Shown in pieces: positions 7,893-16,793 of a stretch of DNA of 64,000 nt. The position numbers and the translations under genes are program-made. This DNA comes from Sphingobium fuliginis (GTDB taxonomy: Bacteria > Pseudomonadota > Alphaproteobacteria > Sphingomonadales > Sphingomonadaceae), in the NCBI RefSeq assembly GCF_004152845.1, contig NZ_SEON01000001.1, forward strand, positions 620,001 to 684,000, read 5' to 3'. The notes beneath the pieces were generated by a model. The model ran no database searches. It was not told where the DNA came from and worked only from the letters and a program-made list of their open reading frames with translations. How positions within the stretch are numbered: position 1 is the stretch's first letter; every line of letters starts with the position of its first letter.

Positions 7893-9352
7893 CTATTTCA
7901 CTCAACAATCCTGACCTTTTCGTCCAGCACGTCCATATCGACGGCGAATGGACGGGCGCGCGATCCGGCGCGACGATGGACGTCGACGATCCGGCGACCG
8001 GCGCGGTCATCGGCATGATCCCCGATTGCAGCGAAGCCGACACACAGGCCGCCATCGACGCGGCGGAGGCGGCCTGGCCGGCATGGCGCGCGAAGACGGC
8101 CGGCGAACGGGCGGCGCTGCTGGAGCGTTGGTACACGCTGATGATGGACAATGTCGCTGATCTCGGCCGCATCATGACCGCAGAGCAAGGCAAGCCGAAG
8201 GCGGAGGCAGAGGGCGAAATCCGTTATGCCGCAAGCTTCGTCAAATGGTTCGCCGAGGAAGGCCGGCGCATCGATGGCAGCATGATTCCCGCGCCCGAAG
8301 CCAATCGCCGCATCCTGGTGATGAAGGAACCGGTCGGCGTCTCGGCGGCGATCACGCCCTGGAATTTTCCTTCCGCCATGATCACGCGCAAGTGCGCGCC
8401 AGCGCTGGCGGCCGGCTGCCCGGTCGTCGTGAAGCCATCCGAACTGACGCCGTTCAGCGCGCTGGCGCTGGTCAAGCTGGCCGAACAGGCGGGTTTCCCC
8501 AAAGGCGTCATCAACATCGTCACAGGTCAGGCCGCCCCCATCGGAAGCGCGCTGACCGGCAGCGAGACCGTACGCAAATTGTCCTTCACCGGATCCACCC
8601 GGGTAGGCGCGCTGCTGATGCGACAGAGTGCCGACACCATCAAGCGCCTCAGTCTCGAGCTTGGCGGCAACGCGCCGCTGATCGTTTTCGACGACGCCGA
8701 CCTGGACCTGGCGGTGGCCGCGACCATGGCGAGCAAGTTCCGCAACGCTGGCCAGACCTGCGTGTGCGCCAACCGTATCCTCGTGCAGGACGGCGTCTAT
8801 GACGCCTTCGCGCAGAAGCTGGCGAAGGCGGTTTCAGCGCTCAAAGTCGCGCCGGGCGACCGGGACGGCAGCACCATCGGCCCGCTCATCAACCGGGCGG
8901 CCGTCGACAAGGTGCACGCGCATGTCGAGGATGCGCTTTCCCATGGAGCGAGCATCTTCGCCAAGGCGCCCGAAGGCGCGACGGGGGAACGCTTCGCTAC
9001 CCCCGTGATCCTGACCGGCGCCACCCGCGACATGCGCCTCGCGCGCGAGGAAACCTTTGGACCGGTCGCTCCTCTTTTCCGCTTTCATGACGAGGCGGAG
9101 GGGATCGCGCTAGCCAACGACACCAGCTTTGGCCTTGCCAGCTATTTCTACACGGAAAATCTCCACCGCGCCTTCCGCGTGGGCGAGCGGCTGGAAGCGG
9201 GCATGGTCGTTCTGAACACGGGCGGCATGGCGATGGAAATGGCGCCCTTTGGCGGGATCAAACAATCCGGCCTGGGCCGGGAGGGCGCCCATGCGGGGAT
9301 CGAGGAATATCTTGAGACCAAGGCGTTCCACATCGGCGGTCTCAAACTGTAA
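7889..9352 (+). CDS. gabD: NAD(P)-dependent succinate-semialdehyde dehydrogenase (GabD-like)
   Basis: This 487-residue aldehyde dehydrogenase has the complete motif set: ITPWNFPSAMITRK, the general base Glu in LELGGNAPLIVF, and the catalytic Cys in GQTCVCANR, where the CxC pattern is the one found in GabD. It ends with the usual FGGIKQSGLGREG segment. The expected reaction is oxidation of succinate semialdehyde or a similar omega-aldehyde acid to the diacid. It is coupled by an ATGA overlap to the tandem GNAT gene and followed 22 bases later by the tartrate/malate dehydrogenase gene. With the class III aminotransferase downstream it could finish degradation of GABA-type amines. Confidence 0.87.
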   Translation: MTISLNNPDLFVQHVHIDGEWTGARSGATMDVDDPATGAVIGMIPDCSEADTQAAIDAAEAAWPAWRAKTAGERAALLERWYTLMMDNVADLGRIMTAEQGKPKAEAEGEIRYAASFVKWFAEEGRRIDGSMIPAPEANRRILVMKEPVGVSAAITPWNFPSAMITRKCAPALAAGCPVVVKPSELTPFSALALVKLAEQAGFPKGVINIVTGQAAPIGSALTGSETVRKLSFTGSTRVGALLMRQSADTIKRLSLELGGNAPLIVFDDADLDLAVAATMASKFRNAGQTCVCANRILVQDGVYDAFAQKLAKAVSALKVAPGDRDGSTIGPLINRAAVDKVHAHVEDALSHGASIFAKAPEGATGERFATPVILTGATRDMRLAREETFGPVAPLFRFHDEAEGIALANDTSFGLASYFYTENLHRAFRVGERLEAGMVVLNTGGMAMEMAPFGGIKQSGLGREGAHAGIEEYLETKAFHIGGLKL

Positions 9353-9374
9353 TCCGGATATCTAGGGGGATTTC

Positions 9375-10445
9375 GTGACGCGCACCTACTCCATTTCCGT
9401 CATTCCAGGCGACGGCATCGGCAAGGAAGTCATGCCCGAGGGCATCCGCGTGCTCGAACGCGCGGCAAGCCTCTATGGCTTTGCCATCGAGCAGAAATGG
9501 CAGGATTTCGCCTGCTGTGACTATTATGCCCGGCATGGCGTCATGATGCCGGAGGATTGGAAGGCGCAGATCGGCAATCCCGATGCGATCTTCTTCGGCG
9601 CGGTGGGCTGGCCCGACATCGTGCCCGACCATGTCTCGCTCTGGGGATCGCTGCTCCAGTTTCGGCGTGAATATGATCAATATGTCAATCTGCGCCCGGT
9701 GCGGCTGATGCCCGGCGTGCCCTGCCCGCTTGCCGGGCGCGAGCCGGGCGATATCGATTTCTGGGTCGTGCGGGAAAATACCGAGGGCGAATATAGTTCG
9801 GTCGGCGGCAAGATGTTTTCCGGCACTGATCGGGAGGTGGTGATCCAGGAGACGGTCATGACCCGCCACGGCACCGACCGGGTGCTGCGCTACGCCTTCG
9901 AGCTGGCTGCGACGCGTGAGCGCAAGCATCTGACTTCCGCAACAAAGTCCAACGGCATCGCCATCACCATGCCCTGGTGGGATGAGCGGGTCGAGGAAAT
10001 GGCGAAAAACTACCCGACCGTCGCGCACGATAAATATCATATCGACATTTTGACCGCGCAGTTCGTGCTGAACCCCGACCGGTTCGATGTGGTCGTGGCA
10101 TCCAACCTGTTCGGCGACATCCTTTCCGATCTGGGCCCGGCCTGCACCGGCACCATCGGCGTGGCGCCGTCCGGCAACATCAATCCCGATCGCACCGCGC
10201 CATCCCTGTTCGAACCGGTCCATGGATCGGCGCCCGACATCGCCGGGAGGGGCATCGCCAATCCCGTCGGCCAGATATGGTCCGCTGCCATGATGCTCGA
10301 GCATCTGGGCGAGGTGGAGGCCGCTGGCGCGATCATGCGGGCCGTCGAGACGGTGCTTGCCGAGCCGGCGCTGCGCACGGGAGACCTCAAGGGCAAGGCC
10401 ACGACCGAACAATGCGGCAGGGCGATCGCGGACGCGATCGGCTGA
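9375..10445 (+). CDS. Tartrate/D-malate dehydrogenase (isopropylmalate-dehydrogenase superfamily)
   Basis: The 356-residue protein belongs to the metal-dependent beta-hydroxyacid oxidative decarboxylases. Visible are the N-terminal GDGIGKEVMPEG loop, YVNLRPVRLMPG with substrate-binding arginine, the ENTEGEYSSVGG loop, and the metal-binding DILSDLGP followed by the coenzyme loop EPVHGSAPDIAGRG. Length and the long PDIVPDHVSLWG region point to tartrate dehydrogenase / D-malate dehydrogenase (TtuC/DmlA) rather than LeuB. It starts at a GTG and is probably co-transcribed with gabD. A beta-hydroxyacid produced by the pathway is its likely substrate. Confidence 0.85.
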   Translation: MTRTYSISVIPGDGIGKEVMPEGIRVLERAASLYGFAIEQKWQDFACCDYYARHGVMMPEDWKAQIGNPDAIFFGAVGWPDIVPDHVSLWGSLLQFRREYDQYVNLRPVRLMPGVPCPLAGREPGDIDFWVVRENTEGEYSSVGGKMFSGTDREVVIQETVMTRHGTDRVLRYAFELAATRERKHLTSATKSNGIAITMPWWDERVEEMAKNYPTVAHDKYHIDILTAQFVLNPDRFDVVVASNLFGDILSDLGPACTGTIGVAPSGNINPDRTAPSLFEPVHGSAPDIAGRGIANPVGQIWSAAMMLEHLGEVEAAGAIMRAVETVLAEPALRTGDLKGKATTEQCGRAIADAIG

Positions 10446-10472
10446 AGCGGCCGCCAAGCGCCATGTCCAGCC

Positions 10473-10491
10473 GGCGGCAGATTATGCCGCC
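10473..10491 (+). terminator. Short perfect hairpin after the dehydrogenase gene
   Basis: GGCGGCA and TGCCGCC form a 7-base stem (10473-10479 and 10485-10491) with a five-base loop, 28 bases after the stop. No T run follows, so read-through into the aminotransferase gene is possible. Confidence 0.35.
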
Positions 10492-10574
10492 GACTCCCGC
10501 CGAAAGGGCGAGTACGGGTCGCTGCCCGGCGCACATCGGCCTTTCGCTCCGCCGCATGCGGCTAGGCTTGGACC

Positions 10575-11987
10575 ATGATCACAACAGCGAGCCCACTCAT
10601 GACGCTCCATTCCAACCGGTCGTTGCTCGACATCGACCGCGACCATCTGATCCATCCCGTCACATCCTTCCGTGCGCATGAAGCGCGAGGCGCGACCATG
10701 CTGCAAAGCGGCAAGGGCATGTGGCTGACCGACATGGAGGGGCGCGAACTTCTGGACGCCTTCGCCGGCCTGTGGTGCGTCAATGTGGGCTATGGCCACG
10801 ACAGCATCGTCGAGGTCGCGGCAGAGCAGATGCGTCGCCTGCCCTACGCCACCGGCTATTTCCATTTCGGCAACGAACCGGCTGCGCGGCTGGCGCAGCG
10901 ACTTGTCGACCTCAGCCCCGAGGGGCTGGATCATGTCTATTTCACCCTGGGCGGATCGGATGCGGTCGATGCCGCGATCCGCTATATCACCCATTATTAC
11001 AACGCGATCGGCAAGCCGGCGAAAAAGCAGTGCATCGCATTGGACCGAGGCTATCACGGTTCGACCAGCACGGGGGCAGGGCTGACCGCACTTGCGAATT
11101 TCCACCGCAATTTCGACCTGCCGCTGCGCTGGCAGCATCATATCCCCTCCCCCTATCCCTATCGCAGTGACCTGGAAGGCGATGATGATGGCATCATCGC
11201 GCGCTCGGTCCAGCAACTGAAGGACAAGGTGGCCGAACTGGGCGCGGACAATGTCGCGGCCTTCTTCTGCGAACCGATCCAGGGGTCTGGCGGCGTGATC
11301 GTGCCGCCGGTCGGCTGGCTAAAGGCGATCCGCGCCACCTGTGACGAACTCGGCATCTTGATGGTGGCGGACGAGGTCATCACGGCGTTCGGACGCACCG
11401 GCCCGATGTTCGCCTGCGAGGCGGAGGGCGTCGCGCCCGATCTGATCACGGTCGCGAAGGGGCTGACCTCCGGCTATGTGCCGATGGGCGCGGTACTGAT
11501 GTCGGACAAGGTTTATCAGGGCATCGCCGACGGCGCGGCGGTTGACGCGGTGATCGGCCATGGGGCGACCTATTCGGGCCATCCGGTGAGCGCGGCCGTC
11601 GGGCTGGAGGTGCTGCGCCTCTACACCGAAGGCGGTATATTGGCGAACGGCCAGAGGGTCGGCGCGCGGTTTGAAGCGGGGCTGAGGGCTATCGCCGATC
11701 ATCCGATGGTGGGCGATACGCGTGGCCGGGGCCTGCTCGGCGCGATCGAGCTGGTGGCGGACAAGGGCAGCAAGGAACGGTTCGATCCTGCCCTGAAACT
11801 GCCCGATCGCCTTTTCGCCAAAGGCTATGAGAATGGCGTCATCTTCCGTGCCTTCGGCGACAATATCATCGGCCTTGCCCCGGCGCTGTGCGCGTCGGAC
11901 GAGGAGATGGACATGATCTTCGCGCGCATCCGCAAAACGCTGGACGACCTGCTGGAAGAGGCGGATATTCGCGCGGTTGTCGGGTAA
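10575..11987 (+). CDS. Class III PLP aminotransferase (omega-amino acid / diamine type)
   Basis: The 470-residue enzyme is a fold type I class III aminotransferase. Residues near 110-125 (TLGGSDAVDAAIR) bind the cofactor phosphate, MVADEVITAFGRTG contains the PLP-ring Asp, and the Schiff-base lysine is in TVAKGLTSGYVPMGA. The family includes putrescine/diamine:pyruvate and beta-alanine:pyruvate aminotransferases, which turn a terminal amine into an aldehyde. The neighbouring GabD-like dehydrogenase would oxidise that aldehyde. An internal ATG at 10599 (MTLHSN) is a possible alternative start. An Lrp-type regulator gene follows at once. Confidence 0.86.
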   Translation: MITTASPLMTLHSNRSLLDIDRDHLIHPVTSFRAHEARGATMLQSGKGMWLTDMEGRELLDAFAGLWCVNVGYGHDSIVEVAAEQMRRLPYATGYFHFGNEPAARLAQRLVDLSPEGLDHVYFTLGGSDAVDAAIRYITHYYNAIGKPAKKQCIALDRGYHGSTSTGAGLTALANFHRNFDLPLRWQHHIPSPYPYRSDLEGDDDGIIARSVQQLKDKVAELGADNVAAFFCEPIQGSGGVIVPPVGWLKAIRATCDELGILMVADEVITAFGRTGPMFACEAEGVAPDLITVAKGLTSGYVPMGAVLMSDKVYQGIADGAAVDAVIGHGATYSGHPVSAAVGLEVLRLYTEGGILANGQRVGARFEAGLRAIADHPMVGDTRGRGLLGAIELVADKGSKERFDPALKLPDRLFAKGYENGVIFRAFGDNIIGLAPALCASDEEMDMIFARIRKTLDDLLEEADIRAVVG

Positions 11988-12007
11988 GACATAAGGGGGC
12001 TAGGAAC

Positions 12008-12502
12008 ATGTTGGGCGGACCCAGACTGGACAGGATTGATCTCAAGATCCTCTCGCAGCTTCAGCAGTCGGGCCGCGTCACCAATGTCGAGCTGGCCGAC
12101 GCGGTCGGCCTATCCCCCAGCCCCTGCCTGACCCGCGTCAAGCGGCTGGAGAAGGCGGGATATATCACGGGTTATGGCGCGCATATCAATCTCCACAAGC
12201 TCGGTGAATTTCTGACCGTGTTTACCGAAGTCACGCTGACGGAGCATCGTTCAGGCGACTTTTCCAGGTTCGAGGCAAGAATTCGCAAGCTCGACGAGAT
12301 CGTCGAATGTCACCTTGTGAGCGGCGGCTACGACTATCTTCTGAAATTCGTGACGCGCGGCGTCGCCCATTATCAGTCGATCATCGAGAATATGCTTGAA
12401 AGCGACTATGGAATTGAGAAATATTTCAGCTACGTCGTCATCAAGTCTCCTTTCATCAAGCATCATTATCCCATTCAGCATCTGTTTGGCGAACAGCGAT
12501 AG
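12008..12502 (+). CDS. Lrp/AsnC-family transcriptional regulator
   Basis: The start at 12008 gives a 164-residue Lrp-type protein with the N-terminal helix-turn-helix (LDRIDLKILSQLQQSGRVTNVELADAVGLSPSPCLTRVKRLE, residues 7-48) and the C-terminal ligand-binding RAM domain (VECHLVSGGYDYLLKFV). A longer frame from 11888 would overlap the aminotransferase. It lies between aminotransferase and amidohydrolase genes on the same strand, so it probably responds to an amino acid or amine of this pathway. It closely resembles the regulator at 41003. Confidence 0.9.
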   Translation: MLGGPRLDRIDLKILSQLQQSGRVTNVELADAVGLSPSPCLTRVKRLEKAGYITGYGAHINLHKLGEFLTVFTEVTLTEHRSGDFSRFEARIRKLDEIVECHLVSGGYDYLLKFVTRGVAHYQSIIENMLESDYGIEKYFSYVVIKSPFIKHHYPIQHLFGEQR

Positions 12503-12517
12503 GGCGGAGCGCGACCC

Positions 12518-13672
12518 ATGACCGACATTGCCGACCTCATCGAACCGCTCGTCGCCTTTCGCCGGGACATCCACGCCCATCCGGAACTGGCTTTCAGCGA
12601 GCATCGCACGGCGGGTCGGATCGCCGAGCAGCTGCGCCTTCTCGGACTGGAGGTGCACGAGGGAATTGGGCGAACGGGCGTCGTTGGCGTGCTGCGCAAT
12701 GGCAGTTCGGCGCGTTGCATCGGGCTGCGGGCGGATATGGACGCGCTGCCGATCGACGAACAGACAAACCTTCCTTACGCCAGTCGTAACCCCGGCCATT
12801 TCCACGGTTGCGGACATGACGGGCATGTCGCCATGCTGCTGGGCGCGGCGCAGCATCTGGCCCGCAGCCGCACCTTCGACGGCACGGTCCATTTCTTCTT
12901 CCAGCCGGCCGAGGAAGGCCATGGCGGCGCGCGCGAAATGGTGCGGGAAGGGTTGTTCGACCGCTTTCCCTGCGATCGCGTCTTTGCCGTGCACAACTGG
13001 CCGGATCTTCCTGCCGGAACCATCGCTACCCGGCCCGGTCCGATCATGGGCGCTGCCGACAAGTTCGAAATCAGGCTGGAAGGGCGTGGCGGCCACGCCG
13101 CCATTCCGCAGGACACGCCGGACGCGATCCTTGCTGCGGCGGCATTGGTGCAGCAATTGAACGGCATCGTGTCGCGCCGGGTCGCGCCGACGGCCTCCGC
13201 CGTCCTTTCGATCACGCAGATTCATGGTGGACATACGCATAATGTCATACCCGAGGCGGTGATCATATCCGGCACCGTTCGCACCTTCGACCCCCAGATA
13301 CAGGATCGCATCGAAGCGTCGATACGCCAGATGGCGGCAGGCGTGGGGCTGGCCGGGGAAGTCACCGCGACGGTGACATATGACCGCTATTATCCGGCGA
13401 CGATCAACGACGCCGAGGCCGCGCAGGAGGCGCTCGAAGCGGCTGCGACCGTGGGCGAAGCACGGCTGGCCCCCGATCCCGCCTTCACGTCGGAGGATTT
13501 CGCTTTCATGCTGCAGGCCTGCAAGGGCGCTTATATCTGGCTGGGACAGGCGAAGCCGGAAGGATCCGCCCCGCTGCATAATCCGCATTATGACTTCAAC
13601 GACGATGTACTGGAACTGGGCGTGAGGCTCCATGTCGCGCTGGTCGAGAGACACCTTGCGGCGGGAAAATGA
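12518..13672 (+). CDS. M20-family amidohydrolase (hippurate / N-acyl-amino-acid hydrolase type)
   Basis: This 384-residue metallohydrolase carries all expected metal ligands: GLRADMDALPI, HGCGHDGHVAMLLG, the catalytic pair in FQPAEEGHGGA, the His in AVHNWPDLP and the late HNPHYDFND. The middle (about 170-285) is the M20 dimerisation domain. The family removes acyl groups from N-acyl amino acids or hydrolyses related amides such as IAA conjugates in the cytoplasm. It starts 15 bases after the Lrp gene and likely feeds a free amine to the aminotransferase and oxidases. The exact acyl group is not deducible. Confidence 0.88.
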   Translation: MTDIADLIEPLVAFRRDIHAHPELAFSEHRTAGRIAEQLRLLGLEVHEGIGRTGVVGVLRNGSSARCIGLRADMDALPIDEQTNLPYASRNPGHFHGCGHDGHVAMLLGAAQHLARSRTFDGTVHFFFQPAEEGHGGAREMVREGLFDRFPCDRVFAVHNWPDLPAGTIATRPGPIMGAADKFEIRLEGRGGHAAIPQDTPDAILAAAALVQQLNGIVSRRVAPTASAVLSITQIHGGHTHNVIPEAVIISGTVRTFDPQIQDRIEASIRQMAAGVGLAGEVTATVTYDRYYPATINDAEAAQEALEAAATVGEARLAPDPAFTSEDFAFMLQACKGAYIWLGQAKPEGSAPLHNPHYDFNDDVLELGVRLHVALVERHLAAGK

Positions 13673-13841
13673 CGACTCTGGTCGGCAGGGAGCATGCCGA
13701 AGCACAAAGACGCTATAATCTTTCATCTGAAGCGACTGGTCCGGCAGGAAGCGCCGATGCCCGGCGAAACTCGATACACGTCGCTTCGTAAGATGATCAT
13801 GATCGGCATGGATCGATGCTGATCGGTGATGGGGACGGGAC

Positions 13842-15047
13842 ATGGCTAGCAACGCTTCGATGACACATGGCGCGGTCGGAATGAGCGCGTCCAAGACACC
13901 GGCCGCCGCAGCGGCGGGAAGGCTCCAGAATATCGATGCCCTGCGAGGTTTCGTGATGGTGCTGATGCTGCTCGACCATCTGCGCGAGACATGGTTTGTC
14001 TATGTCAACGTTACCGACCCGTTCGACGCGCGCATGGGCTTGCCCGCAATGGGTATCGCGCGTTTCATCGTCAGCTTCTGCGCACCCATATTTGTCGCCC
14101 TGACGGGGCTTGGCGTCTATCTGTTCAGCATTCATCACACAGCGCGGGAAACAACCGGCTTCCTTGTGAAGCGCGGCCTGTTGCTCATCGCGATCGAGCT
14201 TTTGTTCCTGTCGCCGCTCTACTGGGGAATCGTGCCGCAGCCCACATTCTGGCTCCAGGTCATCTGGTGTATCGGCATCTGCATGATCGCTCTGGCCGGA
14301 TTGATGCGACTGCCGCGCCCGGTGCTGATCGGCCTTGGCATCGCCCTTGTCTGCTTCCACAATCTGCTCGATCCGATCCGGTTGGCACAGGGCGATAGTT
14401 TTTTCCCGCTCTGGGCATTGCTGCATCAGCGTGACACAATCCTGCTGCCATTGGGTTTCGTGGCGAAGACGACCTACCCGCTCCTGCCGTGGCTGGGCGT
14501 CATATCGCTGGGCTTCGGCATCGGGCCCTGGTTCCGGCCGGAGGTGGACCCGGCCACGCGCCAGCGTCGCCTGCTCTTGCTGGGCTTTGGCATGATCCTG
14601 ACGTTCATCCTTCTGCGCCTGCTCAACATCTATGGTGACAAACCCTGGCATGCGATCGAGGGGGACCCGGTGCGCACGCTGGTGAGCTTCATCTCGATGA
14701 CCAAATATCCGCCGTCGCTGCTGTTCCTGCTGCCCACGCTGGGCGGCGGCGCGTTGTTGCTGGCGCTGTTCGAGCGGATCAAGGATTCGCCGCTCATCGC
14801 CGCGCTGGCCGTGTTCGGTGGCGCGCCCATGTTCTTCTATCTGCTGCATCTGTCCGTGCTGCGTATCCTCTACCACAGTGCGCTCGCGATCTGGGGTCCC
14901 AACCACGGCGCGAATTTCGGGTTCGACAATTATAACTGGGTGTTCGTCTGGTACGCCGCGATGATCCTGCCGCTCTACATTCCGACGGCCTGGTTCGCGC
15001 GACTGAAGCGTCGCCGCCGGGATATTGCCTGGCTCAAATATTTCTGA
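13842..15047 (+). CDS. DUF1624 membrane protein (heparan-alpha-glucosaminide N-acetyltransferase-like)
   Basis: The 401-residue protein has about ten hydrophobic segments and begins, after a low-complexity Ala-rich tail, with LQNIDALRGFVMVLMLLDHLRE, the signature start of the DUF1624/HGSNAT-like acyltransferase family. Such proteins are thought to transfer acyl groups across or at the membrane; most bacterial members have no known substrate. It stands alone between the amidohydrolase gene and the ABC operon, with 169 bases upstream and a hairpin downstream, suggesting its own transcription unit. Confidence 0.82.
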   Translation: MASNASMTHGAVGMSASKTPAAAAAGRLQNIDALRGFVMVLMLLDHLRETWFVYVNVTDPFDARMGLPAMGIARFIVSFCAPIFVALTGLGVYLFSIHHTARETTGFLVKRGLLLIAIELLFLSPLYWGIVPQPTFWLQVIWCIGICMIALAGLMRLPRPVLIGLGIALVCFHNLLDPIRLAQGDSFFPLWALLHQRDTILLPLGFVAKTTYPLLPWLGVISLGFGIGPWFRPEVDPATRQRRLLLLGFGMILTFILLRLLNIYGDKPWHAIEGDPVRTLVSFISMTKYPPSLLFLLPTLGGGALLLALFERIKDSPLIAALAVFGGAPMFFYLLHLSVLRILYHSALAIWGPNHGANFGFDNYNWVFVWYAAMILPLYIPTAWFARLKRRRRDIAWLKYF

Positions 15048-15057
15048 CCGGCAGGCC

Positions 15058-15090
15058 GGCCGACCCCCATCCGACAAGGATGAGTCGGCC
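15058..15090 (+). terminator. Nested hairpin after the DUF1624 gene
   Basis: GGCCGAC (15058-15064) pairs with GTCGGCC (15084-15090), and an inner CATCC/GGATG pair extends the stem. It begins 11 bases after the stop and probably closes that unit. No T run follows. Confidence 0.4.
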
Positions 15091-15254
15091 GCCCGACCTG
15101 CCGCACAAACTGCCGGACGAGCGGCACAAGATGCCGGGCAATGCCGGACCGCCGCGACAAATCGGCAGAGACCGATGGCAAATGGCGATAGGCTTGGGAC
15201 GGCAGCGCCCCATTCATGCCCTAGTGCATTCACATGAAGGAACAGGGACAATCC

Positions 15255-16793
15255 ATGGCCAATGTCATTTCCACCGATCTGTCCCGGCGGATGCTGCTGG
15301 GGGGACTGGCTGCGGGGATGACGGTCGGCGGCGCGAGCGGAGTGACCGGTAGACCCAAGGCCGGCGGACGCATCCGCATCGCCAGCACCAATGCCTCCAC
15401 CGCCGACACGCTCGACCCGGCCAAGGGCAGCACTGCTACCGACTATATTCGGCACTACATGCTCTACAGCGGCCTCACACAGTTTGACGGGCAGCTGCGC
15501 GGTCAACCGGGACTGGCCGACCGGATCGTGAGCCAGGACAATATCGTGTGGAATATCCGCCTGCGTCGCGGCGTGCATTTCCACAACGGCAAGCCGCTGA
15601 CGGCCGAGGACGTCATCTTTTCGCTGCTGCGCCACCGCGACCCGGCTGCGGGGTCCAAGGTGAAGACGGTCGCCGACCAGTTCGCCGGCGCGAGGCAGAC
15701 CGGGCCGCTCGAGTTGCAATTGCGGCTGACCGGTCCCAATCCCGATCTGCCCGCGATCCTGGCCGTGTCGCATTTCCTGATCGTGGAAAATGGCCGCCGC
15801 GATTTCAGCAAGGCGAACGGCACCGGGCCCTACACCCTGCATGAGTTCGCGCCGGGCATTCGCACCATCGTGCGCAAGAACCGCAATTACTGGAAGCCGG
15901 GCCGACCCTATCTCGACGAGATCGAACTGATCGCGATCCCCGACGAAATCTCGCGCGTCAACGCGTTGCTGTCGGGCGATGTGCAGATGGTCAATGCCAT
16001 CGGTCCGGGTTCGGTCAAGCGCGTGCGCGCCACGTCCACCCATTCCATAATGGAAATCCCCTCGGGCCTGTTCACCAACCTGATCATGCGCCGCGACAAT
16101 CCGGTAACCGCCAACCCGGATTTCGTATTGGCGATGAAATATTTGCAGGATCGCGAACTGATCAAGCGCGCGCTGTTCCGCGGCTTTGCCACGATCGCGA
16201 ACGACCAGCCGATCTCGCCCGCCGATCCCAATTTCAATCCTCACATCCCACAGCGCCCGTTCGACCCGGATCGGGCGAAGTTCCTCCTCAAACGGTCCGG
16301 TCTATTGGGTGTGCGACTGCCGGTCTATGCCGCGCCGGTCGCCAATGCGTCCATCGACATGGGAACAGTGCTACAGGAACACGCCGCGCAAATCGGCCTG
16401 AAGCTAGCCATCAATCGCGTGCCCAGCGACGGCTATTGGGCGACCCACTGGATGAGGCACCCGATGACGTTCGGCAACACCAACCAGCGGCCGACGACCG
16501 ACATGATGTTCAGCCTGTTCTTCCAGTCCAAGGCGCCGACAAACGAAACCGGATGGAACAATGCGCGCTTCGACCGGCTGTTGCTCGAAGCGCGCAGCAC
16601 GACCGACGCCGCGCTGCGCAAGGAGATTTACGGCGATATGCAGTGGATCATCCATGAGCATGGCGGGCTGGCCATTCCTACCTTCATCAGCCTTCTCGAT
16701 GGGTATGACCGGCGTCTCAAGGGCATGTTCCCAATCCCGCTAGGCGCCTTCATGGGCTATAACTTCGCCGAACATGCATGGTGGGACGCATGA
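15255..16793 (+). CDS. ABC transporter solute-binding protein, family 5 (peptide/opine type), Tat-exported
   Basis: From the ATG at 15255 the N-terminus reads as a twin-arginine signal (DLSRRMLLGGLAAGMTVGG), so the protein is exported folded to the periplasm. The mature part has the SBP_bac_5 pattern: TLDPAKGSTATDYIRHYMLYSGL, then LADRIVSQDNIVWNIRLRRGVHFHNGKPLTAEDVIFSL and GTGPYTLHEF. Length (512 residues) is normal. An ATG at 15234 would add seven residues but has a weaker ribosome site. It is the first gene of a complete importer operon and overlaps the permease gene by four bases. Substrates in this family are peptides, opines or amines. Confidence 0.9.
   Translation: MANVISTDLSRRMLLGGLAAGMTVGGASGVTGRPKAGGRIRIASTNASTADTLDPAKGSTATDYIRHYMLYSGLTQFDGQLRGQPGLADRIVSQDNIVWNIRLRRGVHFHNGKPLTAEDVIFSLLRHRDPAAGSKVKTVADQFAGARQTGPLELQLRLTGPNPDLPAILAVSHFLIVENGRRDFSKANGTGPYTLHEFAPGIRTIVRKNRNYWKPGRPYLDEIELIAIPDEISRVNALLSGDVQMVNAIGPGSVKRVRATSTHSIMEIPSGLFTNLIMRRDNPVTANPDFVLAMKYLQDRELIKRALFRGFATIANDQPISPADPNFNPHIPQRPFDPDRAKFLLKRSGLLGVRLPVYAAPVANASIDMGTVLQEHAAQIGLKLAINRVPSDGYWATHWMRHPMTFGNTNQRPTTDMMFSLFFQSKAPTNETGWNNARFDRLLLEARSTTDAALRKEIYGDMQWIIHEHGGLAIPTFISLLDGYDRRLKGMFPIPLGAFMGYNFAEHAWWDA

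Noticed and set aside
12251..13894. A 547-codon minus-strand frame
   Set aside because: It is antisense to the Lrp and M20 genes; both plus-strand genes have complete motifs.
13797..16244. An 815-codon open frame on the minus strand
   Set aside because: It lies antisense to the DUF1624 and solute-binding genes, which have clear families, and its composition (Arg, Gln, His, Asp rich) is typical of antisense frames in G+C-rich DNA.
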